Positions 10,172 to 24,927 are shown, counted from the stretch's first letter. The stretch is 64,000 nucleotides of DNA from an uncultured Pelagibacteraceae bacterium (GCA_902601315.1 CACKMS010000003.1:62001-126000), one strand, 5' to 3'. Program-made: numbers and translations. The notes: a model not told the origin generated them from the sequence alone.

Positions 10172-10976
10172 TCTTATTAGCAAATTCTAAATAAATTTTA
10201 GAAATATCATGATCAGGTTTGCTTTCAACTATTGGAGATCCTAAATCACCTTGCTTTCCAACTTCTGAATTAATTGGTATTTCGCCTAAAAATTCTTTTT
10301 GAAATTCTTCTGCAGTCCTCTTAACACCACCTTCTCCAAAGATTGCATATTTTTTTCCATCGTCACCAATAAAATGGCTCATGTTATCTATTAACCCAAT
10401 TATTTTGACTTTTAATTTATCAAACATTCTAATTCCCCGTTTAACATCTTGAAGGGCAATTTCTTGAGGAGTGGAAACAATAATTGCTCCATCCATATTT
10501 ATTTCTTGAGCAAATGTTAATTGTGTATCTCCAGTTCCTGGAGGCATATCAACAATGATAAAATCTAAATCTTTCCAAGCAACTTTTTGAGTAAATGTTT
10601 TGATTGCACTTGTTACCATTGGTCCACGCCAAATCATTGGTGTCTGTTCATCAGTTAAAAAACCAATAGACATGCACTGAATATCATACTTAATAATTGG
10701 TTTTAAAGTTTGACCATCGCTTTCTGGCTTTTCATTAATTGAAAATAATTTTGGAAGAGATGGGCCGTAAATATCAGCATCTAACAACCCAACTTTGCAC
10801 CCAACTTTTTTAAGAGCTAAAGCAAGATTCGTTGCAAAAGTAGATTTACCAACTCCGCCTTTTGCACTTGAGATTGCAATTGTAAATTTGGTGCCTGGTA
10901 TAGGGTTTTTTTGAAAGCTTTTTGGCTCAGTTTTAGCCTTCATTGTGTCACTAAGGCCTACTTTTTTGTCATTCAT
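10152..10976 (-). CDS. mrp: Mrp/ApbC/NBP35-family Fe-S cluster carrier ATPase
   Basis: [42 protein letters not shown] and [17 protein letters not shown] motifs. Confidence 0.94.
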   Translation of the reverse strand: MNDKKVGLSDTMKAKTEPKSFQKNPIPGTKFTIAISSAKGGVGKSTFATNLALALKKVGCKVGLLDADIYGPSLPKLFSINEKPESDGQTLKPIIKYDIQCMSIGFLTDEQTPMIWRGPMVTSAIKTFTQKVAWKDLDFIIVDMPPGTGDTQLTFAQEINMDGAIIVSTPQEIALQDVKRGIRMFDKLKVKIIGLIDNMSHFIGDDGKKYAIFGEGGVKRTAEEFQKEFLGEIPINSEVGKQGDLGSPIVESKPDHDISKIYLEFANKIKSIYL

Positions 10977-11028
10977 TAAAATACCATTACCTTGTTTTTA
11001 GCAATAAAGACACTATATAGAGTGTCTT

Positions 11029-12120
11029 ATGAATGATTTCAGAAATCAAAGCCCATGGGGCAGCTCTCCAGGAGGTGGTGGAGGAAATGGTGGATTTAGA
11101 AGAGGTCCAACTCCACCTAATATTGATGAAGTCATTAAAAAAATTCAAAGTTTATTAAATAGATTTTTAGGCGGCGGCAAAGGTGGAGCTAAACCAATAA
11201 TTGTTGGTTTACTTATTATAATCACTCTTTGGGGACTTAGTGGACTTTACAGAGTACTTCCAGATGAACAAGGTGTTGTTTTAAGATTTGGAAAATTTGT
11301 AAATACTACACAGCCTGGTCTTAATTATCATTTTCCATATCCAATTGAGAGTGTGATTACTCCAAAGGTTACAAAAGTAAACAGAATGGATATTGGTTTT
11401 AGATCTGAAAGAGATAGTGGGTTTTCATCTGGGGGTGTTGCTGATGTACCAGAAGAAAGCCTAATGTTAACTGGTGATGAAAATATTGTTAACATCGACT
11501 TTTCGGTATTTTGGGTGATAAAAGATGCAGGAAATTTCTTATTTAAAATACAGGATCCTGAGGGCACTGTAAAAGCTGCAGCAGAAACTGCTATGAGAGA
11601 AGTGATCGCAAGATCAAATATTCAACCAATATTAACAGAGGGTAGATCAGTAATTGAAACAGAAACTCAAGAAATTATTCAAAAAATTTTAGATGAATAT
11701 ACATCTGGTATTCAAATTACTCAAGTTCAAACACAAAAAGCAGACCCACCAGATCAAGTAATAGACGCATTTAGAGATGTTCAGGCAGCAAGAGCTGATA
11801 TGGAAAGATCTAAAAACGAGGCTGAAGCATATGCAAATGATGTGATCCCAAGAGCACGGGGAGAAGCGCAAAAAATTCTACAAGCTGCGGAAGCTTATAA
11901 AAAAGAAGTTGTTGCAAAAGCAGAGGGTGAAGCAAGTAGGTTTTTAGCAATTTATAATGAGTATGCAAAAGCTAAACAAGTTACACAAGAAAGAATGTTT
12001 TTAGAGACTATGGAAACAGTTTTAGGAGACATTAATAAAATCATAATTGATAAAAATTCTGGTTCAGGAGTGGTTCCTTATTTACCACTTCCTGAACTAA
12101 AAAAAGCGGAGAATAATTAA
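11029..12120 (+). CDS. hflK: Membrane protease modulator HflK
   Basis: Gly-rich N-terminus, SPFH/band 7 domain, LYRVLPDEQGVVLRFGKFVNTTQPGLNYHFPYPIE; upstream of hflC. Confidence 0.95.
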   Translation: MNDFRNQSPWGSSPGGGGGNGGFRRGPTPPNIDEVIKKIQSLLNRFLGGGKGGAKPIIVGLLIIITLWGLSGLYRVLPDEQGVVLRFGKFVNTTQPGLNYHFPYPIESVITPKVTKVNRMDIGFRSERDSGFSSGGVADVPEESLMLTGDENIVNIDFSVFWVIKDAGNFLFKIQDPEGTVKAAAETAMREVIARSNIQPILTEGRSVIETETQEIIQKILDEYTSGIQITQVQTQKADPPDQVIDAFRDVQAARADMERSKNEAEAYANDVIPRARGEAQKILQAAEAYKKEVVAKAEGEASRFLAIYNEYAKAKQVTQERMFLETMETVLGDINKIIIDKNSGSGVVPYLPLPELKKAENN

Positions 12121-12990
12121 ATGAAAGCTGGAAAAATTTTAATCCCAATTATAATAGTAATTGCTGCAACAATATTCTTTTCTATTTTTATAGTAAAAGA
12201 GGTTAATCAAGCAATCGTTCTTCAATTCGGTGATCCTAAAAGAATTTTATTAAAGCCAGGTTTAAACTTTAAAATACCGTTTATTCAAAATGTAGTATTT
12301 TTAGATAAAAGAATATTAAATTTAGATACTCCACCAGAAGAAGTAATTGCATCAGACCAAAAACGATTAATTGTTGATGCATTTGCAAGATTTCAAATTA
12401 TAGACCCATTAAAATTTTATATTTCAGTTGGAAATGAGAGAGTTGCAAGATCAAGACTTTCAACAATTATAAATTCAAGAATAAGAAACGTTCTTGGTCA
12501 ACAACAACTTCAAACCTTGTTATCTCAAGATAGAACAAAACAAATGGCCTTAATCCAAGAGGGTGTAAATAATGAAGCTGAAAATTTTGGTATTAAAATT
12601 GTTGATGTAAGAATTAAAAGAGCTGATCTTCCACAAGCAAATAGTGATGCAATCTTTAGAAGAATGCAGACTGAGAGGGAGAGAGAAGCGAAAGAATTTA
12701 GAGCAAAAGGTGCAGAGATGGCTGTAACTATTACTTCAACTGCGGATAAGGAAGTAACAGTAATTTTAGCTGAAGCACAAAAACAATCAGAGATCATGAA
12801 AGGTGAAGGGGATGGGCAGAGAAATAATATTTTCGCAGATGCCTTTGGTCAAGATCCAGAGTTCTTTGCATTTTATAGATCTATGCAAGCATACGGAAAA
12901 GCATTTAATGCAGGAGAAACATCTATGATCTTATCTCCTGATAGTGAATTTTTTAAATTTTTTGGAAATATAAAACCTAAATCAGAATAA
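12121..12990 (+). CDS. hflC: Membrane protease modulator HflC
   Basis: Band 7 protein, VKEVNQAIVLQFGDPKRILLKPGLNFKIPFIQNVVFLDKRIL; paired with hflK. Confidence 0.95.
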   Translation: MKAGKILIPIIIVIAATIFFSIFIVKEVNQAIVLQFGDPKRILLKPGLNFKIPFIQNVVFLDKRILNLDTPPEEVIASDQKRLIVDAFARFQIIDPLKFYISVGNERVARSRLSTIINSRIRNVLGQQQLQTLLSQDRTKQMALIQEGVNNEAENFGIKIVDVRIKRADLPQANSDAIFRRMQTEREREAKEFRAKGAEMAVTITSTADKEVTVILAEAQKQSEIMKGEGDGQRNNIFADAFGQDPEFFAFYRSMQAYGKAFNAGETSMILSPDSEFFKFFGNIKPKSE

Positions 12991-12999
12991 CTTAATCCT

Positions 13000-13185
13000 A
13001 TGAAGGAATTGATCATTGCATTTGGTCTGTTCTTGTTCATTGAGGGAATTTTATATGCCTTATTTCCATCAAAAATGAAAAATATGCTATCAAAATTAAA
13101 TGAGCTAAATGACAGTCAGCTTCGGAAAGGTGGATTGGTATTTGCAGTTATAGGGTTTTTAATAATTTGGTACTTAAAGTCATGA
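13000..13185 (+). CDS. DUF2065 family small membrane protein
   Basis: 61 aa, two TM, EGILYALFPSKMKNMLSKL; typical position between hflC and degP. Confidence 0.8.
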   Translation: MKELIIAFGLFLFIEGILYALFPSKMKNMLSKLNELNDSQLRKGGLVFAVIGFLIIWYLKS

Positions 13186-14588
13186 AAAAATATTTAAAGT
13201 CATTAATTATTCTCATTTTTTCTTTAAATTTTTCAATTGTATCGAATGCAAAGGATATCCCTGCCTCATTTGCTGATTTAGCTGAAAGATTAATGCCATC
13301 GGTTGTAAATATCTCAACAACAACAACAATTACAACAAGATCAAACCCTTTCCCGTTCCAATTTCCCCCTGGATCGCCATTTGAGGATATGTTCAAAGAT
13401 TTTGGTACTCCTCAAGAGAGAAAAACAAGTGCATTAGGTTCAGGATTTATAATTAGTGATGATGGAATAGTGATCACCAATAACCACGTTATTCAAGGCG
13501 CAGAGGATGTTTTTGTAAGAGTAAAAGGAGACCAAGAGTTTAAAGCAAAAATTTTAGGTGCTGATCCTGGGATGGACATAGCAGTTTTAAAAATAGAAAG
13601 TGATGAAAAATTTTTACCAGTTAAATTTGGGGATTCTGACAAATCAAGAATTGGAGATTGGGTAATTGCAATTGGAAATCCATTTGGATTAGGAGGGACT
13701 GTTACAGCAGGAATTATTTCAGCAAGAAATAGATCAATTGGATTATCAAGATACGAAGATTTTATTCAAACAGATGCATCTATTAATCAGGGAAATTCTG
13801 GAGGACCCTTATTTAATATGTACGGAGATGTAATTGGGATTAATACTGCAATCTTAGGTCAATCTGGATCAATTGGAATTGGATTTGCAATTCCCTCAAA
13901 TAGTGCAGATAGAGTAATTAAACAGTTAATAGAATTTGGCGAAACAAAAAGAGGTTGGTTAGGTGTTAGAATTCAAACTGTTACAAAAGAAATTGCTGAC
14001 GTTGAAAAATTAGATAAACCAAGAGGTGCTTTGGTTGCAAGTGTTGCAGATGGAAGCCCATCTGACAAAGGTGGTATTAAAGCCGGAGATATTATTTTAG
14101 AGTTTGATGGCAAACCCATCAAAGAAATGGTTGAACTTCCAAAAATAGTTGCTCAAACAGATGTTGGAAAAAAAGTAGTTGTTAAAGTTTGGAGAAATAA
14201 AAGAGAAATCACTAAAAATATAATTTTAGGTAGACTTGAGACATCGGAAGATTTTAAAGAAAAAACTATAATTACTGAAAAACCAAAGGAAGTTGAAATT
14301 GATGGACTAAAAATTACTGTAAGATTACTAGATAGAAAAGACATTGAAGATAGAAAATTATCAAAAGATGTTAAAGGAGTTGTTATAACTAAAATTGCTC
14401 AAGACAGCCCTATAAACTATCTTGAAACTGGCAACATCATTGTCGAAGCTCAAAAGAAAAAAATAAATACAATAGGTGACTTAGAAAATATTGTAAAAAT
14501 GGCTACAAGAAGTTCAGAAAAAACTTTGTTAATTGCAATTTATAACAACCAAAATCAAAGAAGATATATTGGTGTTAAACTAGATTAA
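13182..14588 (+). CDS. DegP/HtrA-family periplasmic serine protease (Do)
   Basis: Signal peptide from ATG 13182; ITNNHVI, GMDIAVLKI, NQGNSGGPL triad plus two PDZ domains. Confidence 0.95.
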   Translation: MKKYLKSLIILIFSLNFSIVSNAKDIPASFADLAERLMPSVVNISTTTTITTRSNPFPFQFPPGSPFEDMFKDFGTPQERKTSALGSGFIISDDGIVITNNHVIQGAEDVFVRVKGDQEFKAKILGADPGMDIAVLKIESDEKFLPVKFGDSDKSRIGDWVIAIGNPFGLGGTVTAGIISARNRSIGLSRYEDFIQTDASINQGNSGGPLFNMYGDVIGINTAILGQSGSIGIGFAIPSNSADRVIKQLIEFGETKRGWLGVRIQTVTKEIADVEKLDKPRGALVASVADGSPSDKGGIKAGDIILEFDGKPIKEMVELPKIVAQTDVGKKVVVKVWRNKREITKNIILGRLETSEDFKEKTIITEKPKEVEIDGLKITVRLLDRKDIEDRKLSKDVKGVVITKIAQDSPINYLETGNIIVEAQKKKINTIGDLENIVKMATRSSEKTLLIAIYNNQNQRRYIGVKLD

Positions 14589-15496
14589 TGGACCTTAAGT
14601 CCAAAATTATTTTAATCTCAGGACCCACTGCATCAGGCAAATCAAATTTTGCTATAAGACTTGCTAAGAAAATTAATGGAGAAATTATTAATGCTGATAG
14701 TATGCAGATATATAAAGAATTTCGAATTTTAACTGCAAGACCTAAACAAAAAGATTATCAAAAAATTAGACATCACTTATATGGTTTTTTAAATGTTACA
14801 AAAAAATTTTCAACAGGTGAGTGGCTAAATCATTGTCACAAAAAAATAAAAGAAATTCAATCAAGAAATAAAATTCCAATACTTGTTGGTGGAACAGGAC
14901 TTTATTTTAAAGCACTTACTGATGGATTGGTCAAAATTCCAATTATTCCTCTTAAAATTAGAAATAAGATAAGAAACTTACAAAAAAAAATTGGGCAAAA
15001 AAAATTTTATTCAAAACTTTTAAAACTAGATCCTAATATTAAAGATAAAATTATTGAAACTGATGTTCAAAGATCAATGAGAGCATACGAAGTAAAGTAT
15101 CATACAAAAAAATCTTTATATGATTGGTTTAAAAATACAAAATCAAAGTTTCAAGATCAGGTATTTTTTAAAATTTATATCGATTATCCAAGAAATGAAT
15201 TGATTAAGAGAATAGCTTCTAGATCAGAACGAATGTTAAAAGATGGAGCAATTAATGAGGTTAAAAGATTTTTAAAACTTAAAATTAAGAAAGATAATAG
15301 CTCTAATAAGGTAATTGGTATTGCTGAGATTAAAGAATATTTAGAAAAAAAATTAGATCTCAAAGATGTTATTGAGAAAATTACTATAAAAACTAGACAA
15401 TACGCTAAAAGACAAAGCACATGGGCCAGAGGTCAGATGTCGAACTGGAATAAAATTAGTTCCAAGGACTTAAAAAAATTTATGAAAAAAATCTAA
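14588..15496 (+). CDS. miaA: tRNA dimethylallyltransferase
   Basis: ISGPTASGKSNFAIRLAKKINGEIINADSMQIYKEF and VGGTGLYFKALTDGL motifs. Confidence 0.96.
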   Translation: MDLKSKIILISGPTASGKSNFAIRLAKKINGEIINADSMQIYKEFRILTARPKQKDYQKIRHHLYGFLNVTKKFSTGEWLNHCHKKIKEIQSRNKIPILVGGTGLYFKALTDGLVKIPIIPLKIRNKIRNLQKKIGQKKFYSKLLKLDPNIKDKIIETDVQRSMRAYEVKYHTKKSLYDWFKNTKSKFQDQVFFKIYIDYPRNELIKRIASRSERMLKDGAINEVKRFLKLKIKKDNSSNKVIGIAEIKEYLEKKLDLKDVIEKITIKTRQYAKRQSTWARGQMSNWNKISSKDLKKFMKKI

Positions 15497-15549
15497 TTTT
15501 AACACTGTTAAACTTGACCTTTAAGCACAACTTCAGCTAGATTGGCTGA

Positions 15550-17316
15550 ATGCCAAAATTATTTTCTGGAGCTGAGATTGTATTTAAATGCCTTGAAGAC
15601 CAAGATGTATCTCATATCTTTGGTTATCCAGGTGGTGCGGTACTTCCGATATATGATGAATTAAAAAATCATAATTCAGTAAAACATATTTTAGTAAGAC
15701 ACGAACAAGGAGCAGGTCATGCTGCAGAGGGTTATGCAAGATCTACCGGAAAACCAGGTGTCGTTCTTGTAACATCAGGACCAGGTGCAACAAATGTAGT
15801 TACAGCATTAACAGATGCATATATGGATAGTGTACCTTTAGTTTGCATCTCAGGACAAGTTCCAACACACTTAATTGGAACAGATGCATTTCAAGAATGT
15901 GATACTACAGGTATTACAAGACCATGCACAAAACATAATTGGCTAGTAAAAGATATAAACGATTTAGCAGAAGTTATGCATAAAGCTTTTGAAGTTGCTA
16001 CAACAGGAAGACCAGGTCCAGTGCTGGTTGATATTCCAAAAGATATTCAATTTCAAAAAACACTTTACAAAAAATTTAAAAGAAAAAGTAAATCAAATGG
16101 CGCAAGTCATAATAATTTTAGTCAAGATAATATTGATGAATTAGTTCATCTAATGAGCAAGGCTACAAAACCTATTTTCTATACAGGTGGTGGTGTTATT
16201 AATTCAGGTCCCAAGGCTAGTGAATTACTTAGAGAATTAGTTTATACAACTGGTTTTCCAATAACTACAACACTACAAGGATTAGGATCTTTTCCAGGTG
16301 ATGATAATCAATTCTTAGGAATGCTAGGAATGCATGGAACGTATGAAGCCAATAATGCAATGTATGAATGTGATTTGATGATCAATATTGGTGCAAGATT
16401 TGATGATAGGATTACAGGGAAAATAGATGAGTTTTCTCCTAAATCTAAAAAAGTTCATATCGACATAGATCCATCATCGATTAATAAAAATGTTAAAGTA
16501 GATCTTGCCATTGTTGGAGATGTTAAATCAGTAATTACATCTACTTTGAAAACTTTAAAGAAATCAAAAGCAAATTTTATAAAATCTAATAAACAAAAAA
16601 CATCTAAGTGGTGGGAAAAAATTCAAAAATGGAGATCAAAAAGATCTTTAGATTATATTGGTAGCGAGGAAACAATTAAACCTCAGTATGCAATTGAAAG
16701 ATTGTATGAACTTACAAAAGATAAAGATACTTTTATAACTACTGAAGTTGGACAACATCAAATGTGGGCTGCGCAACACTATAAATTTAATAAACCAAAT
16801 AGATGGATGACATCTGGAGGATTGGGTACAATGGGATATGGTCTTCCCGCAGCTGTTGGAGTTCAAATTGCACATCCACAAAAGCTAGTGATTGATATTG
16901 CAGGAGAAGCATCTGTATTAATGACGATGCAGGAAATGTCTACTGCTGTACAATATAGTTTGCCAATAAAAATATTTATTTTAAATAATGAATACATGGG
17001 AATGGTTCGACAATGGCAAGAATTGCTTCATGACAAAAATTATTCTGAAAGTTATACAGCTGCGCTTCCAGACTTTGTTCAAATGGCAGAGGCATATGGA
17101 TGTGTTGGTATTAGAGCTAAAACACCTGAAGAATTAGACGATAAGATCATAGAAATGCTAAATACAGACAGGCCTGTTATTTTTGATTGTTTAGTTGATA
17201 AACAGGAAAATTGCTTTCCAATGATACCTTCTGGCAAACCTCATAATCAAATGATTTTGGGTCCAAAAGATAAGAAAGAGAATAAAATTACAGGCAAAGG
17301 AAGAACGCTCGTTTAA
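15550..17316 (+). CDS. ilvB: Acetolactate synthase large subunit
   Basis: TPP enzyme: FGYPGGAVLPIYDEL, RHEQGAGHAAEGYARSTGKPGV; followed by ilvH, ilvC. Confidence 0.97.
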   Translation: MPKLFSGAEIVFKCLEDQDVSHIFGYPGGAVLPIYDELKNHNSVKHILVRHEQGAGHAAEGYARSTGKPGVVLVTSGPGATNVVTALTDAYMDSVPLVCISGQVPTHLIGTDAFQECDTTGITRPCTKHNWLVKDINDLAEVMHKAFEVATTGRPGPVLVDIPKDIQFQKTLYKKFKRKSKSNGASHNNFSQDNIDELVHLMSKATKPIFYTGGGVINSGPKASELLRELVYTTGFPITTTLQGLGSFPGDDNQFLGMLGMHGTYEANNAMYECDLMINIGARFDDRITGKIDEFSPKSKKVHIDIDPSSINKNVKVDLAIVGDVKSVITSTLKTLKKSKANFIKSNKQKTSKWWEKIQKWRSKRSLDYIGSEETIKPQYAIERLYELTKDKDTFITTEVGQHQMWAAQHYKFNKPNRWMTSGGLGTMGYGLPAAVGVQIAHPQKLVIDIAGEASVLMTMQEMSTAVQYSLPIKIFILNNEYMGMVRQWQELLHDKNYSESYTAALPDFVQMAEAYGCVGIRAKTPEELDDKIIEMLNTDRPVIFDCLVDKQENCFPMIPSGKPHNQMILGPKDKKENKITGKGRTLV

Positions 17317-17864
17317 TGCCAAAACCAAAATCTGCATACAGCGTTGCTGGAAGAAAAGAAAAATTAGATACTCATATTATTGTGGTATGGGTTGATAATG
17401 AGGCTGGTGTTTTAGCAAGAGTTGTAGGTTTATTTTCTGGAAGAGGTTATAATATTGAATCTTTGGCAGTTGCTGAAATTGATCAAAAATTAAACATTTC
17501 AAGAATAACAATTGTTACAACAGGAACACCACAAGTAGTTGATCAAATTAAACTACAGCTTAAAAAGCTAGTCCCAGTCCATAAAGTAGCTGACTTTAAA
17601 CGTGAAGATAAAAATGTGATATTTAAGGAAATGGCCCTTTTTAAATTTGTTGGAACTAATGGAAAAATTGATAAAGCCATTAATGCTTGTAAAAAGTATA
17701 ATGCTGTAATATTGGATACCACGAATAGATCTAAAGTTGTCCAAATAACAGCGCTTAGAAGAGAAATAGATAAAATGGCAAATAACTTAAAAAAATATGG
17801 TCTAATAAGTATATCTAGAACTGGAGCGGTCGCTATGACTAGAGGTGAAAAAGTATTTAAATAA
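17316..17864 (+). CDS. ilvH: Acetolactate synthase small subunit
   Basis: ACT domain VDNEAGVLARVVGLFSGRGYNIESLAVAE. Confidence 0.96.
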   Translation: MPKPKSAYSVAGRKEKLDTHIIVVWVDNEAGVLARVVGLFSGRGYNIESLAVAEIDQKLNISRITIVTTGTPQVVDQIKLQLKKLVPVHKVADFKREDKNVIFKEMALFKFVGTNGKIDKAINACKKYNAVILDTTNRSKVVQITALRREIDKMANNLKKYGLISISRTGAVAMTRGEKVFK

Positions 17865-18902
<1,038 letters not shown>

Positions 18903-18995
18903 ATTCATTTAATTAATTTGGGTATTTAGCCCCAATTTATTTTGCAATCTGAACGAGAGCATGTATGATGCATGCCGATAATAAGTTTACATTTT

Positions 18996-21606
<2,611 letters not shown>

Positions 21607-21612
21607 AATACT

Positions 21613-22449
21613 ATGGCAGCAGATTCGGGTAGAGATGATTTTATAATTGCTATTCGATCAGCCTTTTTAAAAAAAGGTACACGTCAAAACTTTTCTTTAT
21701 TTACACTTTTAATAATATCAATTTTAGTTTTATCTTTAGAGTATTTTAAATCAGGTCCTATAAATAAATTTAGATCTATTACTAAAGATTTAATATTTAA
21801 AGGATCATTTTTAGTTTCAGCGCCGTTTGTGTACGTGAAAGATCAATACTATTTACTTCAAGATCATCTAAATATGTATGAGGAATTTAAAATTTTAAGA
21901 GTAAAAAATTTTGAAGTTGAAAAAATAAAAAATGAAATAGAGTTTTATAAATCTGAAAATATTAGACTAAAAAAACTTATTGATGAAAGAAATATATATT
22001 CTGAGGATTATTTGTTGGCAAAAGTTCTACTTGATCAGCAAAGCCCTTTTTTAAAATCTATGATAATTAACAAAGGTTACAAGCATGGAATTAAATTAGG
22101 TGTTGCTGTGAAAGATCAATCTTATTATGTAGGAAAAATAATAAATGTAAATTTGTTAACATCTAGAATTCTACTTGCATCAGATTTGAACAGTAAGATA
22201 CCTGTGGTAATAGAACCTGGTGGAATTAATGCAATTTTATCTGGCAATGGAAATAATTCTTTCGCTGATTTGGAGTTTTTGCCAAAGATGAATGAAATTA
22301 AAGAGGGTTCAATAGTTTATACTTCAGGCGTTGATGGAATAATTTCTCCAGCAATACCAGTAGGAAAAGTCAAAATTGATAATGATAAAAGATATGTTGA
22401 TTTTTTTGTGAATTATAATCAATTGAAATTTATACGAGTTAACAACTAA
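21613..22449 (+). CDS. mreC: Rod shape-determining protein MreC
   Basis: Position and topology; VSGVDGIISPAIPVGKV-type C-terminal motif. Confidence 0.93.
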   Translation: MAADSGRDDFIIAIRSAFLKKGTRQNFSLFTLLIISILVLSLEYFKSGPINKFRSITKDLIFKGSFLVSAPFVYVKDQYYLLQDHLNMYEEFKILRVKNFEVEKIKNEIEFYKSENIRLKKLIDERNIYSEDYLLAKVLLDQQSPFLKSMIINKGYKHGIKLGVAVKDQSYYVGKIINVNLLTSRILLASDLNSKIPVVIEPGGINAILSGNGNNSFADLEFLPKMNEIKEGSIVYTSGVDGIISPAIPVGKVKIDNDKRYVDFFVNYNQLKFIRVNN

Positions 22450-22451
22450 TC

Positions 22452-22976
22452 ATGGCATTATCTTTTCCAAAAAAAGCCTATAAAAACCTAATTCACAGTT
22501 TCCCTATTCTGCTGTTATTTTTTATAGCTTTTACTGGTTTTGATTTGTCCTTTTTTTTATTTAATACAAGTTTTTCGTTTAACTTTATTTATATTTTGAT
22601 TTTCTTTTGGATTTTGAAAAAACCCGAGAGACTAGGATATGGCCTAGTGTTTTGTGCAGGTATTATAAATGATGTTGTGCAAAATTTTCCAATTGGTATC
22701 TCCTCAATAAATTATATGTTACTTTGCACTTTTGCATTGTTCATAAGAGCCAGAACTCTCCTTCCTAACTTATTATATGATTGGGGATTTTTTATTGTAG
22801 CAATTTTAATAATAAGTTCATTACACTATACTATTTTGACAATTGTTTTTGATATGCCAATTCAATATGGTACTTTAATGTTTTCTTCTATATTAACTTT
22901 TTTGGTGTATCCTTTATTCTCAAAGATTTTTAATCAAATTTATTTAATAGACCTAAGGCAAGAAAATGCAAAATAG
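22452..22976 (+). CDS. mreD: Rod shape-determining protein MreD-like
   Basis: Multi-TM 174 aa between mreC and mrdA. Confidence 0.8.
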   Translation: MALSFPKKAYKNLIHSFPILLLFFIAFTGFDLSFFLFNTSFSFNFIYILIFFWILKKPERLGYGLVFCAGIINDVVQNFPIGISSINYMLLCTFALFIRARTLLPNLLYDWGFFIVAILIISSLHYTILTIVFDMPIQYGTLMFSSILTFLVYPLFSKIFNQIYLIDLRQENAK

Positions 22977-24927
22977 AGCAAGTAGCATTGAAAAAAGCAG
23001 ATTGATTACCAGAAGAGTTTTTATGTTAGCTGCAGCAAAATTATTGTTAATAGGAGGCATTACATCAAGATTGTACAGTCTACAAATTTCCGATAGAGAA
23101 AAATATGAACTTCTTTCAGATAAAAATAGAATTAGAGAGTGGAAAACTCCTCCACAAAGAGGATTTATAGTAGATCATTTTAACAATATTCTTGCAGATA
23201 ATGATAGAGTATTTCAAGTCCATTTAGATTTAGACCAGATCAAAAATTTTAATAATGTTATTTTTAAACTCAAAAATATTTTAGAATTATCAAACAATGA
23301 ATTGAAAAAAATTTACAGAGAAAAGGAAAGGCTTAAACCTTGGGATACTCTAGTAGCATCCGACAATTTAAATTGGATACAATTTTCTAAACTGAATTTA
23401 TATCTTCATGAGTTAGAGGGAGTAAAACCAGTTGTTTCTTCCTCAAGATTTTATCCGTACAAAGATTCATTGGTCCATGTAGTAGGATATGTTGGAGCAG
23501 CAAGTCAAAAAGATATTGAGAGAAAAGATGTAATAAAAGAAAATTTAGTTCCAGGATTAAAAGTTGGAAAATCTGGTATTGAATATGCAAAAGAAACACA
23601 ACTAATTGGAAGATATGGAATTAAAAGATATGAGGTTAATTCCTCAGGAAAAAGAATCAGTCAGATTGACTATATAAAAGAAACACAAGGTGAGAAAATT
23701 AAGCTTACTATTGATCTTGAAGTACAACAATTAGCTCAAGAACTTTTAAAAGGAAAAGCGGGATCAATTTCTGCTATGGATATATATACAGGAGAAATAA
23801 TTGCAATGGCATCTTCTCCTACTTATGATCCAAACAAATTTACACATGGTATTGGTCACAAAGATTGGGGAGAGATTAGAGATGATCCTTTAAAACCGTT
23901 GGTTAACAAATCAATTGCCGGATTATATTCCCCTGGCTCGACTTTTAAACCTTTAGTTGCTCTTGCAGCATTAGAATTTGGAACCATCGATCCGGAGAGA
24001 CCCATTTTATGTAAAGGCCATAAGCATCCTTACGAATTATATGGTGTTAAATATCACTGCTGGAAAAAACAGGGACACGGTTACATGAGACTAAGAAATG
24101 CAATTAAGCAATCCTGTGATATTTATTTTTATGAAATGGCTAGATTGTTGGGGGTTGATAGACTTGCAATCATTGCAAAGCGTTATGGTCTTGGGTCAAA
24201 TATTTTAAAAGACCTCTATATTGATGAAAAAAAAGGGGTAGTTCCAAATACATTATGGAAGAAAAATGCAATTGGCAAATCATGGTATTTGGGTGAAACA
24301 GTTATAAATGGAATAGGTCAGGGGTATATTCAAACGACACCGTTACAATTATGCTTAATGACAGCTCAAATTGCAAATGGAGGATACAAAATAAAACCCC
24401 ATATTATTCAAGATGAAAGCATTAATTATGAAAGTGCGAGATTTAAAATTGCGAAACAATTCGTAAACGAAACTGCAGATTTTTCAAATGATGAAAAATT
24501 TTTAGTTGATAGAGATTATAAATTGTATGAGCGATTATATAGAAATCCTGAAAATATAAAATTTATAAAAGATGCGATGTTTGGATCAACTAATGAGCAA
24601 TATGGAACTTCTTATAAATCAAGATACGATGATTTAAAATATCAATATGCTGGAAAAACTGGAACATCGCAGGTTAAAAGAATTACTGAAGAAGAAAGAA
24701 AGCTTGATTTAGATCAATCCCAAATAGAGTATAAAAATCGAGATCATGCATTATTTATAGCGTTCGCTCCATATAAAAATCCAAGATATTCAATTAGTGT
24801 TTTAGTAGAGCATGGAGGATCTGGTAGTAGTGGAGCAGCTCCACTTGCAAGTAAATTAATTAAAAAGATTATTGATCGTCATTCTTTAAGAGAACAAATT
24901 GAAAATGGAAGTACAAGTTTAGCATAA
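22966..24927 (+). CDS. mrdA: Penicillin-binding protein 2
   Basis: PQRGFIVDHFNNILADN, SPGSTFKPLVALAAL, AGKTGTSQV motifs. Confidence 0.96.
   Translation: MQNRASSIEKSRLITRRVFMLAAAKLLLIGGITSRLYSLQISDREKYELLSDKNRIREWKTPPQRGFIVDHFNNILADNDRVFQVHLDLDQIKNFNNVIFKLKNILELSNNELKKIYREKERLKPWDTLVASDNLNWIQFSKLNLYLHELEGVKPVVSSSRFYPYKDSLVHVVGYVGAASQKDIERKDVIKENLVPGLKVGKSGIEYAKETQLIGRYGIKRYEVNSSGKRISQIDYIKETQGEKIKLTIDLEVQQLAQELLKGKAGSISAMDIYTGEIIAMASSPTYDPNKFTHGIGHKDWGEIRDDPLKPLVNKSIAGLYSPGSTFKPLVALAALEFGTIDPERPILCKGHKHPYELYGVKYHCWKKQGHGYMRLRNAIKQSCDIYFYEMARLLGVDRLAIIAKRYGLGSNILKDLYIDEKKGVVPNTLWKKNAIGKSWYLGETVINGIGQGYIQTTPLQLCLMTAQIANGGYKIKPHIIQDESINYESARFKIAKQFVNETADFSNDEKFLVDRDYKLYERLYRNPENIKFIKDAMFGSTNEQYGTSYKSRYDDLKYQYAGKTGTSQVKRITEEERKLDLDQSQIEYKNRDHALFIAFAPYKNPRYSISVLVEHGGSGSSGAAPLASKLIKKIIDRHSLREQIENGSTSLA

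Noticed and set aside
18961-18981. Possible leuA leader peptide MYDACR*
   Set aside because: No Leu codon run and no ribosome-binding site; attenuation by this peptide is unsupported
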